Shown here in pieces: positions 32,713 to 42,009 of a stretch of 64,000 nt of DNA. The translations under genes and the position numbers were made by a program. Within the stretch, counting starts at the first letter, position 1; each line of letters begins with the position of its first letter. This stretch comes from Phycisphaerae bacterium (GTDB taxonomy: Bacteria; Planctomycetota; Phycisphaerae; Sedimentisphaerales; Anaerobacaceae): positions 1 through 64,000 of the forward strand of contig JAUWAY010000001.1 of the NCBI GenBank assembly GCA_030601845.1. The letters run 5' to 3'. The notes under the pieces were generated by a model. It did not search any database, was not told the DNA's origin, and saw nothing but the letters and a program-made list of their open reading frames with translations.

Positions 32713-35360
32713 ACCCCGTTAGAAATTCCGGAAGGAATAAGAATGCGGGATGGAAGGTGAAAATTTCTAACGGGGTGAAGCAAGATACGAAATATAAGAT
32801 AAGAGATACAAGATTGGCTACTACAAGAGTTTACATTTTGGCTAAGGAGCTTGATGTAAAAAGCTCCACTATTGTGAAGAAGTGCCAGGATGAAGGTCTG
32901 GACGTTAAGAGCCATATGTCACCTGTTTCGGCTGGTTTGGCCGCGACCATTCGCGAATGGTTTAGCGAGGGGGATAATATCACAACCATTGAGATGGCCG
33001 AGAAGGTGGATTTGAAGAAGGTACGAATTAGAAAAAAGCCAAAGCGAAAACGGCCGGTAAAGAAAGCAAAAACAAAAGAAGCAAAAGCAAAAGCAAAGAA
33101 AGCTAAAGCAAAGAAGACTAAACAGCCCGAGCAGCAACCGCCAATTACAAAAGAACCAGAAGAGCAAACGCCGGAGCCAATATTGCCCGCTGGGCCGATG
33201 TTGGAAAAGCCTGAGCCGGCCCAATTGAATGGACCAGAGGTCATTCGAGTCGAAGCACCAGAGCCGGTACGGCTACCAAGGCCGAAACCGAAAGCCAGGT
33301 ACGATGCACCCATCACCGAGCCATTGATGCCGGCACGCCGGCGGGAGCAAGAGAAGCCAATTCCTGTTGCGACAAAGGACAAAAAGCAACCAACAAAGCA
33401 ACCCAAAGAGAGAACTCACGGGCGACGTCGCGAGACAGATGCACAAGAGGCAAGGAGATCTAGATTCAGTAAATGGCGGCAGAGAGATATTGAAGAAAGG
33501 CAGGCCCGGCTTGATGCGGCCCGTGGTGAGGGCCTGCGATTAAGGCCGATGCGAAAAATTGCTACCAAGGCCCGTATGGGAGTTGTCGCACCTGCCCGAC
33601 CGAAAAAGGTGCTCGTAACCGAGCCGATTACCGTAAAGGACCTGTCCGCGGCTGTTGGTGTTAAATCAACCGATATCATCGGCAAATTGATGCAACAGGG
33701 CGTAATGGCCACGGTCAATCAGGTTATAAGTAATGACGCTGCGGAACTGGTGGCTCTGGAGTTTGGCACTGACTTGGGCGTGGAGCACAAAAGCACATTG
33801 GAAGAACAGATACATGCTGAATTCGAGCAGCGCCCGCGAAAAAATCTCAAGAAACGCTCGGTAGTTGCCACAATGCTGGGACACGTTGACCACGGCAAAA
33901 CCAGTTTGCTGGACAAGATCCGCTCGACTCACGTAACAGCCGCCGAAAGCGGCGGCATCACACAGCATATCGGCGCATCTCAGGTCAGCTGGGACGATAA
34001 GAAAGTGACATTCCTCGATACCCCAGGGCACGAGGCCTTTACGGCCATGCGGGCCAGAGGCGCCAATATGACCGATGTTGTGGTGCTGACCATTGCCGCC
34101 GACGATGGGGTGATGCCGCAGACCATCGAGGCGATACACCACGCCAGGGCTGCGGATGTGCCGGTCATTGTGGCATTGAATAAAATAGATTTGCCCGGCA
34201 CCGATACAAATCGGATTTACTCGCAGTTGGCCGAGCACGACCTGACGCCGACTGAATGGAGTGGCCAGACCGAAATTGTCAAAACCAGTGCCCTTACCGG
34301 TGAGGGAATCAGTGATTTGCTCGAACATCTCGATTATGTGGCCGAATTGCTTGAACTCAGGGCCGATGACACAATTCCTGCAACAGGATGGGTCGTTGAG
34401 GCAAAGATGTCAGCCAGGCGAGGCCCGGTGGCAACGCTGCTGATTAAGGAAGGCCAACTGAACAAAGGTGACGTGGTACTGGCCGGCAGCGCCTACGGCA
34501 GGGTGAAAACTTTGAAAAACAGCTTCGGCAAAAATATAAAAACGGCTACAAGCTCGATGCCGGTGGAGATAACAGGCCTGCAGTGTGTCCCCCAGGCCGG
34601 CGACAGGTTCTACTGCCTGGATGATATTAACAAGGCCAAAGCCACCGCTGAAGAAAACCAGATGCGCTCAAGAGAAAGCTCGCTGGCCAAACGCACACAG
34701 GTAACGCTGGATAATTTATTTAGCCAGATCGAGGCCGGCAAGACAGCAGAATTAAACCTTATCATCCGGGCCGACGTGCAGGGTTCGGTGGATGTTTTGA
34801 CCAAATATTTATCTGAAATGAGCACCGACGAAGTAAAAATTAAAATTCTGCACGCGGCACCAGGTGGGATTACAGAGGGCGATGTTGTCCTTGCCGAGGC
34901 GTCAAACGCCATTATTATCGGCTTTAACGTCGTCAGCGAAAACCACGTAGCCAAGATTGCAGAAGCCAAAGGAGTTGAGATAAGACTCTACAATATAATC
35001 TATCGCATAACCGAAGACCTGGAAAAATCTATGGAAGGGCTGCTTGAGCCGGAAGAGCAGGAAAAGACACTTGGCAGAGCTGTAGTGAGAACTACCTTTA
35101 AGATTTCAAAAGTCGGTATTATAGCCGGCTGTTACGTCAATAGTGGGCTCGTGAACAAAAATGCGAAGGTGCGTTTGATACGCGACAATGTGGTAATCAG
35201 AGATGACTTGAGTATAGAGTCTCTAAGGCATTTCAAAGATGATGTTCGCGAGGTCAAGGCAGGGTTAGAGTGCGGTATTAAGATAGCAAAATTCGACGAT
35301 ATTAAGGTCGATGACGTTTTGGACTTCTATGAAATTGTTAAAGTAGCCAGAACCCTTTAA
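32709..35360 (+). CDS. infB: Translation initiation factor IF-2
   Basis: GTPase that places initiator tRNA on the 30S subunit and promotes subunit joining. Two IF2_N domains are visible ([20 protein letters not shown] and [20 protein letters not shown]) separated by a Lys/Pro/Glu-rich linker. GTPase motifs: GHVDHGKTS (G1), DTPGHEAF (G3), NKID (G4). Domains II-IV follow. The annotated start is a GTG that overlaps the nusA stop, but the first 35 residues come from a dispersed palindrome and AAGATACGAAATA repeats. The native start may be the TTG at 32814 just before [12 protein letters not shown]. Total 883 or about 848 residues. Confidence 0.95.
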   Translation: MNPVRNSGRNKNAGWKVKISNGVKQDTKYKIRDTRLATTRVYILAKELDVKSSTIVKKCQDEGLDVKSHMSPVSAGLAATIREWFSEGDNITTIEMAEKVDLKKVRIRKKPKRKRPVKKAKTKEAKAKAKKAKAKKTKQPEQQPPITKEPEEQTPEPILPAGPMLEKPEPAQLNGPEVIRVEAPEPVRLPRPKPKARYDAPITEPLMPARRREQEKPIPVATKDKKQPTKQPKERTHGRRRETDAQEARRSRFSKWRQRDIEERQARLDAARGEGLRLRPMRKIATKARMGVVAPARPKKVLVTEPITVKDLSAAVGVKSTDIIGKLMQQGVMATVNQVISNDAAELVALEFGTDLGVEHKSTLEEQIHAEFEQRPRKNLKKRSVVATMLGHVDHGKTSLLDKIRSTHVTAAESGGITQHIGASQVSWDDKKVTFLDTPGHEAFTAMRARGANMTDVVVLTIAADDGVMPQTIEAIHHARAADVPVIVALNKIDLPGTDTNRIYSQLAEHDLTPTEWSGQTEIVKTSALTGEGISDLLEHLDYVAELLELRADDTIPATGWVVEAKMSARRGPVATLLIKEGQLNKGDVVLAGSAYGRVKTLKNSFGKNIKTATSSMPVEITGLQCVPQAGDRFYCLDDINKAKATAEENQMRSRESSLAKRTQVTLDNLFSQIEAGKTAELNLIIRADVQGSVDVLTKYLSEMSTDEVKIKILHAAPGGITEGDVVLAEASNAIIIGFNVVSENHVAKIAEAKGVEIRLYNIIYRITEDLEKSMEGLLEPEEQEKTLGRAVVRTTFKISKVGIIAGCYVNSGLVNKNAKVRLIRDNVVIRDDLSIESLRHFKDDVREVKAGLECGIKIAKFDDIKVDDVLDFYEIVKVARTL
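32714..32775. repeat. CCCCGTTAGAAAT palindromic element at the nusA-infB junction
   Basis: CCCCGTTAGAAATT at the left and AATTTCTAACGGGG-type sequence at the right enclose about 35 bases. The same ends occur inside the gene at 37990-38048, and half a copy lies at 662-674 in the broken hepT. Here the element is read as the N-terminal NPVRNSG... part of the infB ORF. Confidence 0.75.
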
Positions 35361-35409
35361 GCGTATCTCGTGAATTGTCAAGCGTATCTCGAACGAGATA
35401 CGAATTATT
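35361..35409. repeat. CGTATCTCG palindrome between infB and rbfA
   Basis: The gap contains GCGTATCTCG twice, the second as the perfect palindrome CGTATCTCG-AA-CGAGATACG. The same units occur at 43953 between lptF and lptG and around 236. Confidence 0.65.
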
Positions 35410-35808
35410 ATGCCGACAAGAAGACAGGAAAAAGTAGCTCGTGTGGTAAAAGAAGCGGTCAGTGATGCTATTGCCAACCATCTCAACGACCCACGTATCG
35501 AGGGATTTGTGAGCGTTACGAGAGTTGATATGGCCGCTGACTTGCGCAGTGCCGATGTTTATTTCAGCATCTTTGGCAAGGATGAGACGGGGCAGAACAA
35601 AACTTTTGCAGCAATAATGCACGCAAAGAGCCGAATACAATCGCTGCTGGCCGGTAAATTGCAGAGCAAATTCTGCCCTGTCTTGCGTTTTCATAGGGAC
35701 GACAAATTCAAAAAAACGCTGGAAACTATGAAACTTATAGACCAAGCGGTCAGCGAGCTGGAAAAGACAGAGGACGCTGGCCCGATACCCGATACCCAAT
35801 GCTCGTAG
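35410..35808 (+). CDS. rbfA: Ribosome-binding factor A
   Basis: 132 residues of the KH-like RbfA family, which helps mature the 3' region... of the 30S subunit's 16S rRNA and is needed in cold. Typical start PTRRQEKVARVVKEAVSDAI, core FVSVTRVDMAADLRSADVYFSI, and the PVLRFHRDDKF motif. The last residues (PIPDTQCS) are encoded by CCCGATACCCGATACCC repeat DNA, and the gap to the next gene is also GGGAATCGGGAATCG repeat. Part of the nusA-infB-rbfA operon. Confidence 0.93.
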   Translation: MPTRRQEKVARVVKEAVSDAIANHLNDPRIEGFVSVTRVDMAADLRSADVYFSIFGKDETGQNKTFAAIMHAKSRIQSLLAGKLQSKFCPVLRFHRDDKFKKTLETMKLIDQAVSELEKTEDAGPIPDTQCS

Positions 35809-35839
35809 AAGACGGGAATCGGGAATCGAGAATCGAGTT

Positions 35840-36553
35840 ATGAAAAACAGCAAAGAGTATTCCAAAAAAGTACAAAAATTGTACCGTTCATTGAAATCCA
35901 AATACCCAAAGGTCAAAAAGGTTACCTATGATGAGCCGACCGACGCCCTTGTTTACGCCATCGTTACCGAGAAAATGAGCGAGAAGGCAACACGGTCAGC
36001 GATTAAGAGGTTTGCTGGTTATTTCATTAATTTGAACGATTTGCGCGTTTCCCGTGCAGAAGAAATCGTTGAAGTATTGGGCGCAGACAGCTCTGTTACC
36101 AGAGATATTGCTTCAGCACTTACCAGGGCTTTGGGTGCTGTATTCTACAAATATAATACGGTTAGTTTGAAGGCGTTGAAGAAGATTGGCATACGCCCGG
36201 CCAGACAAATTCTTGAGAAAACGGACGGCGTTAGCCACTTCGCGATTAGTTATTGCGTGCTTACGTCTCTGCAAGGTCACGCAATACCACTTACAAAAAA
36301 GATGATAGAGTTTCTTCGGAGCAACCAACTGGTTGATGCCAACGCCAAGGTGCAGGAGATACGAAACAGAAAAACGACATATCCAATAGAGGGCTTTTTA
36401 GCCAGGGCGATTTCGGCTGAAAATGCATACGAGTTTTACGCCCTTTTGCGACGACAGAGCGAGGCACGCAAAGCCAGAAAGAAGAAAAAAACTGCCCGTA
36501 AAGTGAAAGTCAAAGCTAAAACCAAAAAGGAAACAAAGAAAACTAAAAGATAA
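35840..36553 (+). CDS. Endonuclease III-fold protein lacking catalytic residues, with a lysine-rich tail
   Basis: 237 residues. The body (about 10-195) resembles the helical HhH-GPD fold of endonuclease III/DNA glycosylases (PTDALVYAIVTEKMSEKATRSAIKRF, ALGAVFYKYNTVSLKALKKIGIRPARQIL). The helix-hairpin-helix position reads IGIRPARQ instead of GVGRKTA, the catalytic Lys is not conserved, the catalytic Asp is absent (ISYCVLTS), and no 4Fe-4S cysteine cluster is present. The last about 35 residues are almost all Lys/Ala/Thr/Arg (KKKKTARKVKVKAKTKK). Its place in the translation operon suggests nucleic-acid or ribosome binding without glycosylase activity (inference). Confidence 0.65.
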   Translation: MKNSKEYSKKVQKLYRSLKSKYPKVKKVTYDEPTDALVYAIVTEKMSEKATRSAIKRFAGYFINLNDLRVSRAEEIVEVLGADSSVTRDIASALTRALGAVFYKYNTVSLKALKKIGIRPARQILEKTDGVSHFAISYCVLTSLQGHAIPLTKKMIEFLRSNQLVDANAKVQEIRNRKTTYPIEGFLARAISAENAYEFYALLRRQSEARKARKKKKTARKVKVKAKTKKETKKTKR

Positions 36554-36595
36554 AAAAGAAAAACATAATACAATATACGCAATACGAGATTTAAG

Positions 36596-37471
36596 ATGTC
36601 GCAAGAATTACTAAAATTAGGTATTCCAGCAGGCAGTCTGCAAAAGGCAACTATTGAACTTTTTGGCAAAGCGGGGTTCCACATTGCCGATTCGGAAAGG
36701 AGCTATTTGCCGAGTATAGACGATGAGCAAATAAGTCTGGTTATGCTGCGAGCCCAGGAGATGAGCAGATATGTTGAAGATGGCGCTCTCGATGCCGGCA
36801 TTACCGGCTATGACTGGATAATGGAGAACGGCTCAGATGTGATCGAGGTCTGCGAACTGTCTTACAGCAAAGCCACAAGCAAGCCGGCCAGGTGGGTCTT
36901 GGCTGTGCCTGACGAAGCCAAAGCAAAAAAGCCGAAGGATTTGGCCGGTGGTATAATCGCAACCGAGTTGGTTAACGTAACAAAGAAATATTTCGAAGAA
37001 AGAAAAATCGATGTAAAGGTCGAATTTAGCTGGGGTTCTACCGAAGTAAAAGCCCAGCTGGTGGATGCGATAGTGGAACTTACCGAGACCGGCTCGACAC
37101 TTGCGGCAAATAATCTGCGAGTAATAGACACCGTGATAACATCCACAACAAGGTTTATCGCAAACAAAAAGGCCTGGCAGGATAAATTCAAACGCCAAAA
37201 GATAGAAAACATCGCTATTTTACTTAATGCAGCGATCGACGCCCGCAGCAGAGTTGGCTTGAAGATGAACATAAAAAAGGGTGATTTGGAGGACGTTTTG
37301 AAGATTTTGCCTTCTGAGAGGAGTCCGACTATTTCGAGTTTGGCCGATTCCGATTATGTGGCTATAGAAGTGATTATCGAAGATAAAATCGAACGGACAT
37401 TAGTCCCGGCCTTGAAGCGGGCAGGGGCATCAGGCATAATCACTTATCCCCTCAATAAAGTTATCCACTGA
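36596..37471 (+). CDS. hisG: ATP phosphoribosyltransferase, long form
   Basis: First enzyme of histidine synthesis; joins ATP and PRPP. Signatures: KLGIPAGSLQKATIELF at the start, ALDAGITGYDWI, and the PRPP-binding ELTETGSTLAANNLRVID. At 291 residues it is the long form with a C-terminal ACT-like regulatory domain (ERSPTISSLADSDYVAIEVII), which allows histidine feedback and does not need HisZ. No other his genes are nearby. The short gap upstream holds ATACGCAATACGAG repeats. Confidence 0.95.
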   Translation: MSQELLKLGIPAGSLQKATIELFGKAGFHIADSERSYLPSIDDEQISLVMLRAQEMSRYVEDGALDAGITGYDWIMENGSDVIEVCELSYSKATSKPARWVLAVPDEAKAKKPKDLAGGIIATELVNVTKKYFEERKIDVKVEFSWGSTEVKAQLVDAIVELTETGSTLAANNLRVIDTVITSTTRFIANKKAWQDKFKRQKIENIAILLNAAIDARSRVGLKMNIKKGDLEDVLKILPSERSPTISSLADSDYVAIEVIIEDKIERTLVPALKRAGASGIITYPLNKVIH

Positions 37472-37488
37472 CAATTCGTTAGTTTGTA

Positions 37489-39414
37489 TTAGTTGGTGCC
37501 ACTTGGATTAAGATACTCGAATTCGAAGAAGAAGCCGTCCGGCCTGCTAACGCCGTAAAAAGTGGACAGGCCAAAATACTTACGCACAATATCGTAATCG
37601 GGCAAAAGGTCGAATTTAAACAAATCCAGTCCTATTTGCGAAAACATCAAAGCCGGATTGGGGACCATCGGGATGGTCGCCCCGCCCGTCTTGATGGGCG
37701 GGGTGGTGCTTTCCTTCATCATCCACCATAAGAGTTCGCCGGAGGCCGCGTTGTCTTGCAAACCGGCCATTCCAACAACCGAAGGCAGGGACAATCTGGC
37801 AGAGGTGAACCACTTCGCAGAATCCACTGATACGGACTCGGCACTGCTCAATCTGCGAATGGCCCGCTCAACACCTGCTTCGGCCCCTAAAATCAGATGG
37901 GTGTCGGTGATGGTAAATGCTACCTTAGGCATTTGTGGAGCGATTGGCCCGCCCAGCCCCTCGGAGGGGCGGGGCCCGGCAGGGGCCTGCCCCGTTAGAA
38001 GTCCGTACTGACGATGTGGTCGCTGCTTGCAACTTTCTTCTAACGGGGCCTGCATCGGTGCCCTCCCACCAGGCATAAAAGGCGGCATCAGGGCCAGGAG
38101 GTTAACCACATAAATCGTGTGGCCTAAAAGTTCACGCCTGGCTTCAGGGTTGTTCTGGGTCATCATCCCGTGCAGAAGTGACAGCGATTTTTCAAGAGCG
38201 ATATGGTTACTTGCCGCCAGAGCAACAAGAGTCTCTGTCGGTGTCGAATTTTTGGAGAACGGCTTGTTTATACTCTGGGCGATCACAATCTGTGAGCCAA
38301 GATAGTCGATAATGTCGTCTTTTATTTTCAGCCCGGGCTTGTCCGGCGAATCAGACGTTGGCAGCGGCATATACATCCAGGCAGCGGCCTGAGGCGAGAA
38401 GCTGGTGAGGATATTGCCAAGTGTGCTATAGGCCTTTCCAATATTGAGATTTAGAAACGATACCGAATAGGCCGAGGCGGGAATAAATCGAGGGGCTCTG
38501 AAACCGCCCGACTCAACCTCCAGCATCTTCAGGATACCTTTTTTCCCACCTTCGACTTTCAGGAGTGCTTTGCCGCTACAGGAGCTGCCGGCTCTGCCGA
38601 GGCCAACCGAGAAGCCGAAAGCGGCAGCATTATCAAGACCGAGATTGGCTATTGTGCTTTGCGCTTTGCCGGAGGAATCCTCGGCGATGCCCATCTTGAT
38701 GATTTGTTTTATATTGACATAGAAATCAATGTCGTGATAAGGCCCAACTGCTGCAATGGTGGAGGTATAATCGGCGTCGTCGGCCAGCGTCGGGCTGCTG
38801 GCACCTTTGATATGGGCGATGACAAATTTCAGAACGTCCAGATTTGCGGACACTATCAGGCAGTCATCGATAAAACAATAGCTCAGAGGTTCGGAAGACT
38901 TCCGGATTATCGTTATGATACTGACGCCGCGGTAATCCTCGGTCTTTCGGTGCGAGCCGTCTTCAATCGCCTTTTCGACTTGTTTTTCCACCGCTTCTTT
39001 GATTTTTGCGGTGTTTTCGCCCCACTCGGTTATGAACAAAAACGGCGGCTCGTTGGCTTCTTTCGTCTGCTCGTTGAGCACTAAAGCAACGGCTACTCTA
39101 CCCTCGGGCAATATATCTGCACTGATAACTGCCTCAGCGATTTCGTTATCCAGTTTCCGCACTTTTTCTTGCCGTTTGGTTTTGAAGTCCTCTACAAAGG
39201 CAGCCATCGCCGGGTCTTTGTAGAGTTTGTAAACACTGGTTTTTTCAAACTGCCCTCTGAGCTGACTGAAATTGTCAATATCGGTCAGCAGAACCGTTTC
39301 AGGCGGCAGCAACCTGGCTGTCTTGGGCAGGACCCCGGCCTGTGCAGAGGCCAAGAAGCTAAAAGCTAAAAGCGCAAAACTAAAAACTTTCGCTTTTTTC
39401 GGGAAATGTTTCAT
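37489..39414 (-). CDS. Secreted protein of unknown function (DUF3352-like) with an in-frame palindromic insertion
   Basis: 641 residues with a signal peptide (cleavage likely after AQA). The body resembles large exported proteins annotated as DUF3352, with LPPETVLLTDIDNFSQLRGQFE near the N-terminus, EGRVAVALVLNEQ, and repeated hydrophobic strands. No enzyme motif. Residues about 456-475 (EESCKQRPHRQYGLLTG) are encoded by a CCCCGTTAGAAG palindromic element and interrupt an otherwise continuous domain, next to Pro/Gly-rich sequence. It converges on hisG with a 17-base gap. Confidence 0.7.
   Translation of the reverse strand: MKHFPKKAKVFSFALLAFSFLASAQAGVLPKTARLLPPETVLLTDIDNFSQLRGQFEKTSVYKLYKDPAMAAFVEDFKTKRQEKVRKLDNEIAEAVISADILPEGRVAVALVLNEQTKEANEPPFLFITEWGENTAKIKEAVEKQVEKAIEDGSHRKTEDYRGVSIITIIRKSSEPLSYCFIDDCLIVSANLDVLKFVIAHIKGASSPTLADDADYTSTIAAVGPYHDIDFYVNIKQIIKMGIAEDSSGKAQSTIANLGLDNAAAFGFSVGLGRAGSSCSGKALLKVEGGKKGILKMLEVESGGFRAPRFIPASAYSVSFLNLNIGKAYSTLGNILTSFSPQAAAWMYMPLPTSDSPDKPGLKIKDDIIDYLGSQIVIAQSINKPFSKNSTPTETLVALAASNHIALEKSLSLLHGMMTQNNPEARRELLGHTIYVVNLLALMPPFMPGGRAPMQAPLEESCKQRPHRQYGLLTGQAPAGPRPSEGLGGPIAPQMPKVAFTITDTHLILGAEAGVERAIRRLSSAESVSVDSAKWFTSARLSLPSVVGMAGLQDNAASGELLWWMMKESTTPPIKTGGATIPMVPNPALMFSQIGLDLFKFDLLPDYDIVRKYFGLSTFYGVSRPDGFFFEFEYLNPSGTN
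37990..38048. repeat. CCCCGTTAGAAG palindromic element inside a gene
   Basis: CCCCGTTAGAAG at the left and CTTCTAACGGGG at the right are perfect 12-base inverted repeats enclosing 35 bases. The element lies in frame in the gene 37489-39414 and adds about 20 residues. Same family as 32714-32775. Confidence 0.8.
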
Positions 39415-39476
39415 TTTCAGACCTTTCGTTAATTTTAGTTGTTAGTTACTAAATACGACTCACTAATCATTTTACG

Positions 39477-40520
39477 CTAATCACTTTTTTTGAGGAATTT
39501 TGGCTTTTGCTTATTGCGTCTTCTGTCCGGCTGAAGGTATTTATAGCCGGTGTTCGGATTGTCCTTATCATAGGCAAAGGCCTCACGATTTTCTATGAAG
39601 TGCTTTACATAATTGATTGGTATGGCAAAGCCCAGCCCGCCGTAGAATATATATCCCATATTTATAACGCCGATTACCTCGCCGGCCAGATTAAACAAAG
39701 GACCGCCGGAATTGCCGGGATTGATATCGGCATTAGTCTGGATATACAAAAGACCTTCGAAGGCCCTGTTTCTCGTGCTGATGACGCCGTCGGTAACGGT
39801 TCGCTCCAGCCCTAAGGGATTGCCGATTGCGAAGACCTCCTCGCCTACCCTGATGCTGTCGATGTCACCCAGGTATATATGTTTGACCTTTGTATCACCC
39901 AGGTCTTCGACCCTCAATAGTGCCAGGTCAACAAAAGGATTGATGGCTTCGATTTTGACCTTTTTGAATTCCTTTTTCTCAAAGCCGTTCTTCGCCTGCT
40001 GGAACATAGTAACTTCTATCTTGGTTTCTTTTTCTATGACGTGATAATTGGTTATAAGGTAACCATCTTCGTTGATAAAGAACCCTGAGCCCATCCCCGC
40101 CGGGCTTGATACCTTTAGAACCGCCTCGGAGAACGCATCCACGCATCTTTCGATAGTCGTTTTTTTCAGCTCAGCGGTATGATACAACTGCCCCGCCGGT
40201 CGCGGTTTATCGGTTTCCACACCCAGATCATTTACGTCATTGACGTCGGCACCCTCGGCCTCGAGCGATTTATCCCCGCTGTATTCATATTCGAGTATAT
40301 TTTCCTTCGGGATTGTCAGAACCGTTATGCCAATATCCACTATTAGCTGTGTCTCTTTTTCCGCGAGGATATCGCCGGTTAGGGTTTGCCCTTCTTTTAG
40401 AACAATCGTATCAGCCCAACAAAGTGCACAAGCACAGAAGAGCACAAGTGCACATACTAAAGCACATACTTGAGTCTTGGGTCTTGTGTCTTGGGTCTTG
40501 GGTCTTGGGTCTTTCTGCAT
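39477..40520 (-). CDS. HtrA/DegP-like serine protease without PDZ domain
   Basis: 347 residues from MQKDPRPKTQ. After a signal peptide there is a small beta domain (residues about 38-75, IVLKEGQTLTGDILAEKETQL), then an S1C trypsin-like domain with His in TNYHVI, Asp in FVDLALLRV and Ser in GNSGGPLF. The PDZ domains of classical DegP are absent. It is likely a periplasmic protease. The first about 17 residues (DPRPKTQDTRPKTQ) come from AGACCCAAGACACAAG repeats identical in type to those at 61160 and 63455, followed by a Cys/Leu/Ala-rich hydrophobic core. Confidence 0.88.
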   Translation of the reverse strand: MQKDPRPKTQDTRPKTQVCALVCALVLFCACALCWADTIVLKEGQTLTGDILAEKETQLIVDIGITVLTIPKENILEYEYSGDKSLEAEGADVNDVNDLGVETDKPRPAGQLYHTAELKKTTIERCVDAFSEAVLKVSSPAGMGSGFFINEDGYLITNYHVIEKETKIEVTMFQQAKNGFEKKEFKKVKIEAINPFVDLALLRVEDLGDTKVKHIYLGDIDSIRVGEEVFAIGNPLGLERTVTDGVISTRNRAFEGLLYIQTNADINPGNSGGPLFNLAGEVIGVINMGYIFYGGLGFAIPINYVKHFIENREAFAYDKDNPNTGYKYLQPDRRRNKQKPKFLKKSD

Positions 40521-40603
40521 AATCACTCCCGAATCAACATTTAGCATATAGCATTTGCCGTATTTGCCATTATAGCGCTTATCTGTCTTTAACGCAAATG
40601 GAA

Positions 40604-40797
40604 AAAGTACCTAAAGTGAGCTAAAGTGCCTAAAATGTTTGCGACTCTTGTTTAAGGTTGTGGATGCTCGTATCGAAGCTCGTCATAGAAGCTCGAAGCT
40701 CGTTTTTTTCGAGCATCCAGTCTCCAGTTTCCAGCTTCGATACCAGTTTCGATAACGACAAACGAGCTTCCACAGCAAGGGCAAACTTTAGGCACTT
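40604..40797 (+). repeat. MITE-like dispersed element, copy A
   Basis: About 194 bases with inverted ends built from AAAGTGCCTAAAGTGAGCT units. The core holds GGATGCTCG...CGAGCATCC (nine-base stem) with GAAGCTCG units and a T run, then CCAGTTTCCAGCTTCGATAC. Two further full copies (45110, inverted; 52580) agree closely through the core. No coding potential. Confidence 0.8.
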
Positions 40798-40828
40798 GAA
40801 ACGTCTTGGTGCCTTTGTGGCTTCGTGG

Positions 40829-41875
40829 CTAAAATTCTCTGCGTTTTCTCAGCAGCACTACCCCGCCTAATCCTAACAACAAAACCGTCCCCGGCTCCGG
40901 AACCCATAAGACCGCATGGTAATCGCCTGCATTCGTCTTGGCGCATCCGACGATGCGTCCTGCTGAATCGATATCGTAGGCCCATGAGTAAATATATCCT
41001 TCTGGCGGCAGGAGACGGTGCAGGTCTACGAAACTCTCGGCTGTGCCCTCCCATAGTAAAGCGTGGTCTTTGTTACCAGTGGAGCCACCTCGCCCATAGC
41101 CTACCTGCTGACCCCCACAGATACCGAAGGCGCTCGAGCGTGTGAATCCGTCGGGGTGAAGGTCAATGACACTTTCGGCTGTACCCGACCATAGTAAAGC
41201 ATGGTAATTGCCCTCGCCTACCTGCTGACCGCCACAAATGTCGTGCGCCCGCGACGAAGTCAAACCAGTGGGATTAAGGTCAACGGCACTTTCCGCCGTG
41301 CCATACCACAATAAAGCGTGCCCATCTCCATCGCCTACCTGCTGACCACCCCAGACACCGCGGGCAAGCGAGCTTGTGAAACCACTGGGGTTGAGGTCAA
41401 CGACACTTTCAGCCGTCCCTGACCATAGTAAGGCGTGGTATTCACCACCAGTGATGCTACCGTGCCCGTAACCTACCTGCTGACCGCCTGAGATACCACG
41501 GGCCTCCGAGTACGTGAACCCACTGGGGTTGAGGTCAACGACACTTTCGGCCGTACCCGACCACAGTAAAGCGTGGCCGTTCCCCCAGCCTACCTGCTGA
41601 CCGTCCCAGATATCATAGGCCACAGAGTAGTCGAATCCGCTTGGGTGTAGGTCAACGCAACTTTCAGCCGTGCCCGACCACAGTAAAGCGTGGGAATCCC
41701 GCGGATCAGTATTCCAACCCCCGCCTACCTGCTGACCGCCTGATACACCTCGGGCTTCCGACTCATCGAACCCGCTGGGGTGTAAGATAACCGCTTCATA
41801 GACTACGGCCTGCGCAGCAGTTGCCGCTGTTAATAAAACAAACACCAAAACAGAAATCCTTGCTAATTTGTCCAT
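40829..41875 (-). CDS. HAF-repeat protein with PEP-CTERM sorting signal
   Basis: About 348 residues from MDKLARISVLV; the AGGAGG site 8 bases upstream fixes the start, and the track start at 42046 runs through a repeat. After the signal peptide there are seven units of about 40 residues with the pattern DLxPSGFxxSxARGxxGGQQVGxGxxHALLWSGTAESV (HAF-type repeats). Seven units suggest a seven-bladed propeller (inference). The C-terminus VPEPGTVLLLGLGGVVLLRKRRE is a PEP-CTERM tag, processed by an exosortase and used for surface attachment in Gram-negative, EPS-producing bacteria. No exosortase is in this window. Confidence 0.88.
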   Translation of the reverse strand: MDKLARISVLVFVLLTAATAAQAVVYEAVILHPSGFDESEARGVSGGQQVGGGWNTDPRDSHALLWSGTAESCVDLHPSGFDYSVAYDIWDGQQVGWGNGHALLWSGTAESVVDLNPSGFTYSEARGISGGQQVGYGHGSITGGEYHALLWSGTAESVVDLNPSGFTSSLARGVWGGQQVGDGDGHALLWYGTAESAVDLNPTGLTSSRAHDICGGQQVGEGNYHALLWSGTAESVIDLHPDGFTRSSAFGICGGQQVGYGRGGSTGNKDHALLWEGTAESFVDLHRLLPPEGYIYSWAYDIDSAGRIVGCAKTNAGDYHAVLWVPEPGTVLLLGLGGVVLLRKRREF

Positions 41876-41929
41876 AATCGAAACTCCTCCTGAAAAAACT
41901 GCTGTTTTGTTACATTTGATTCGATGACT

Positions 41930-42009
41930 TGTCATTGCGAGGCCTGAAAGGCCGTGGCAATCTCTGGCCTTCGAACGATAGAGATTGCTTCGCTCCGCTC
42001 GCAATGACA
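41930..42009. repeat. GTCATTGCGAGG palindromic repeat
   Basis: TGTCATTGCGAG at the left and CTCGCAATGACA at the right are perfect inverted repeats around CAATCTC...GAGATTG. This kind of palindrome is very common in environmental genomes (established knowledge, no specific reference). It lies upstream of the HAF gene. Confidence 0.75.

Noticed and set aside
38659-39084. 141-residue plus-strand ORF
   Set aside because: Antisense to the DUF3352-like gene, whose signal peptide and continuous frame are convincing.
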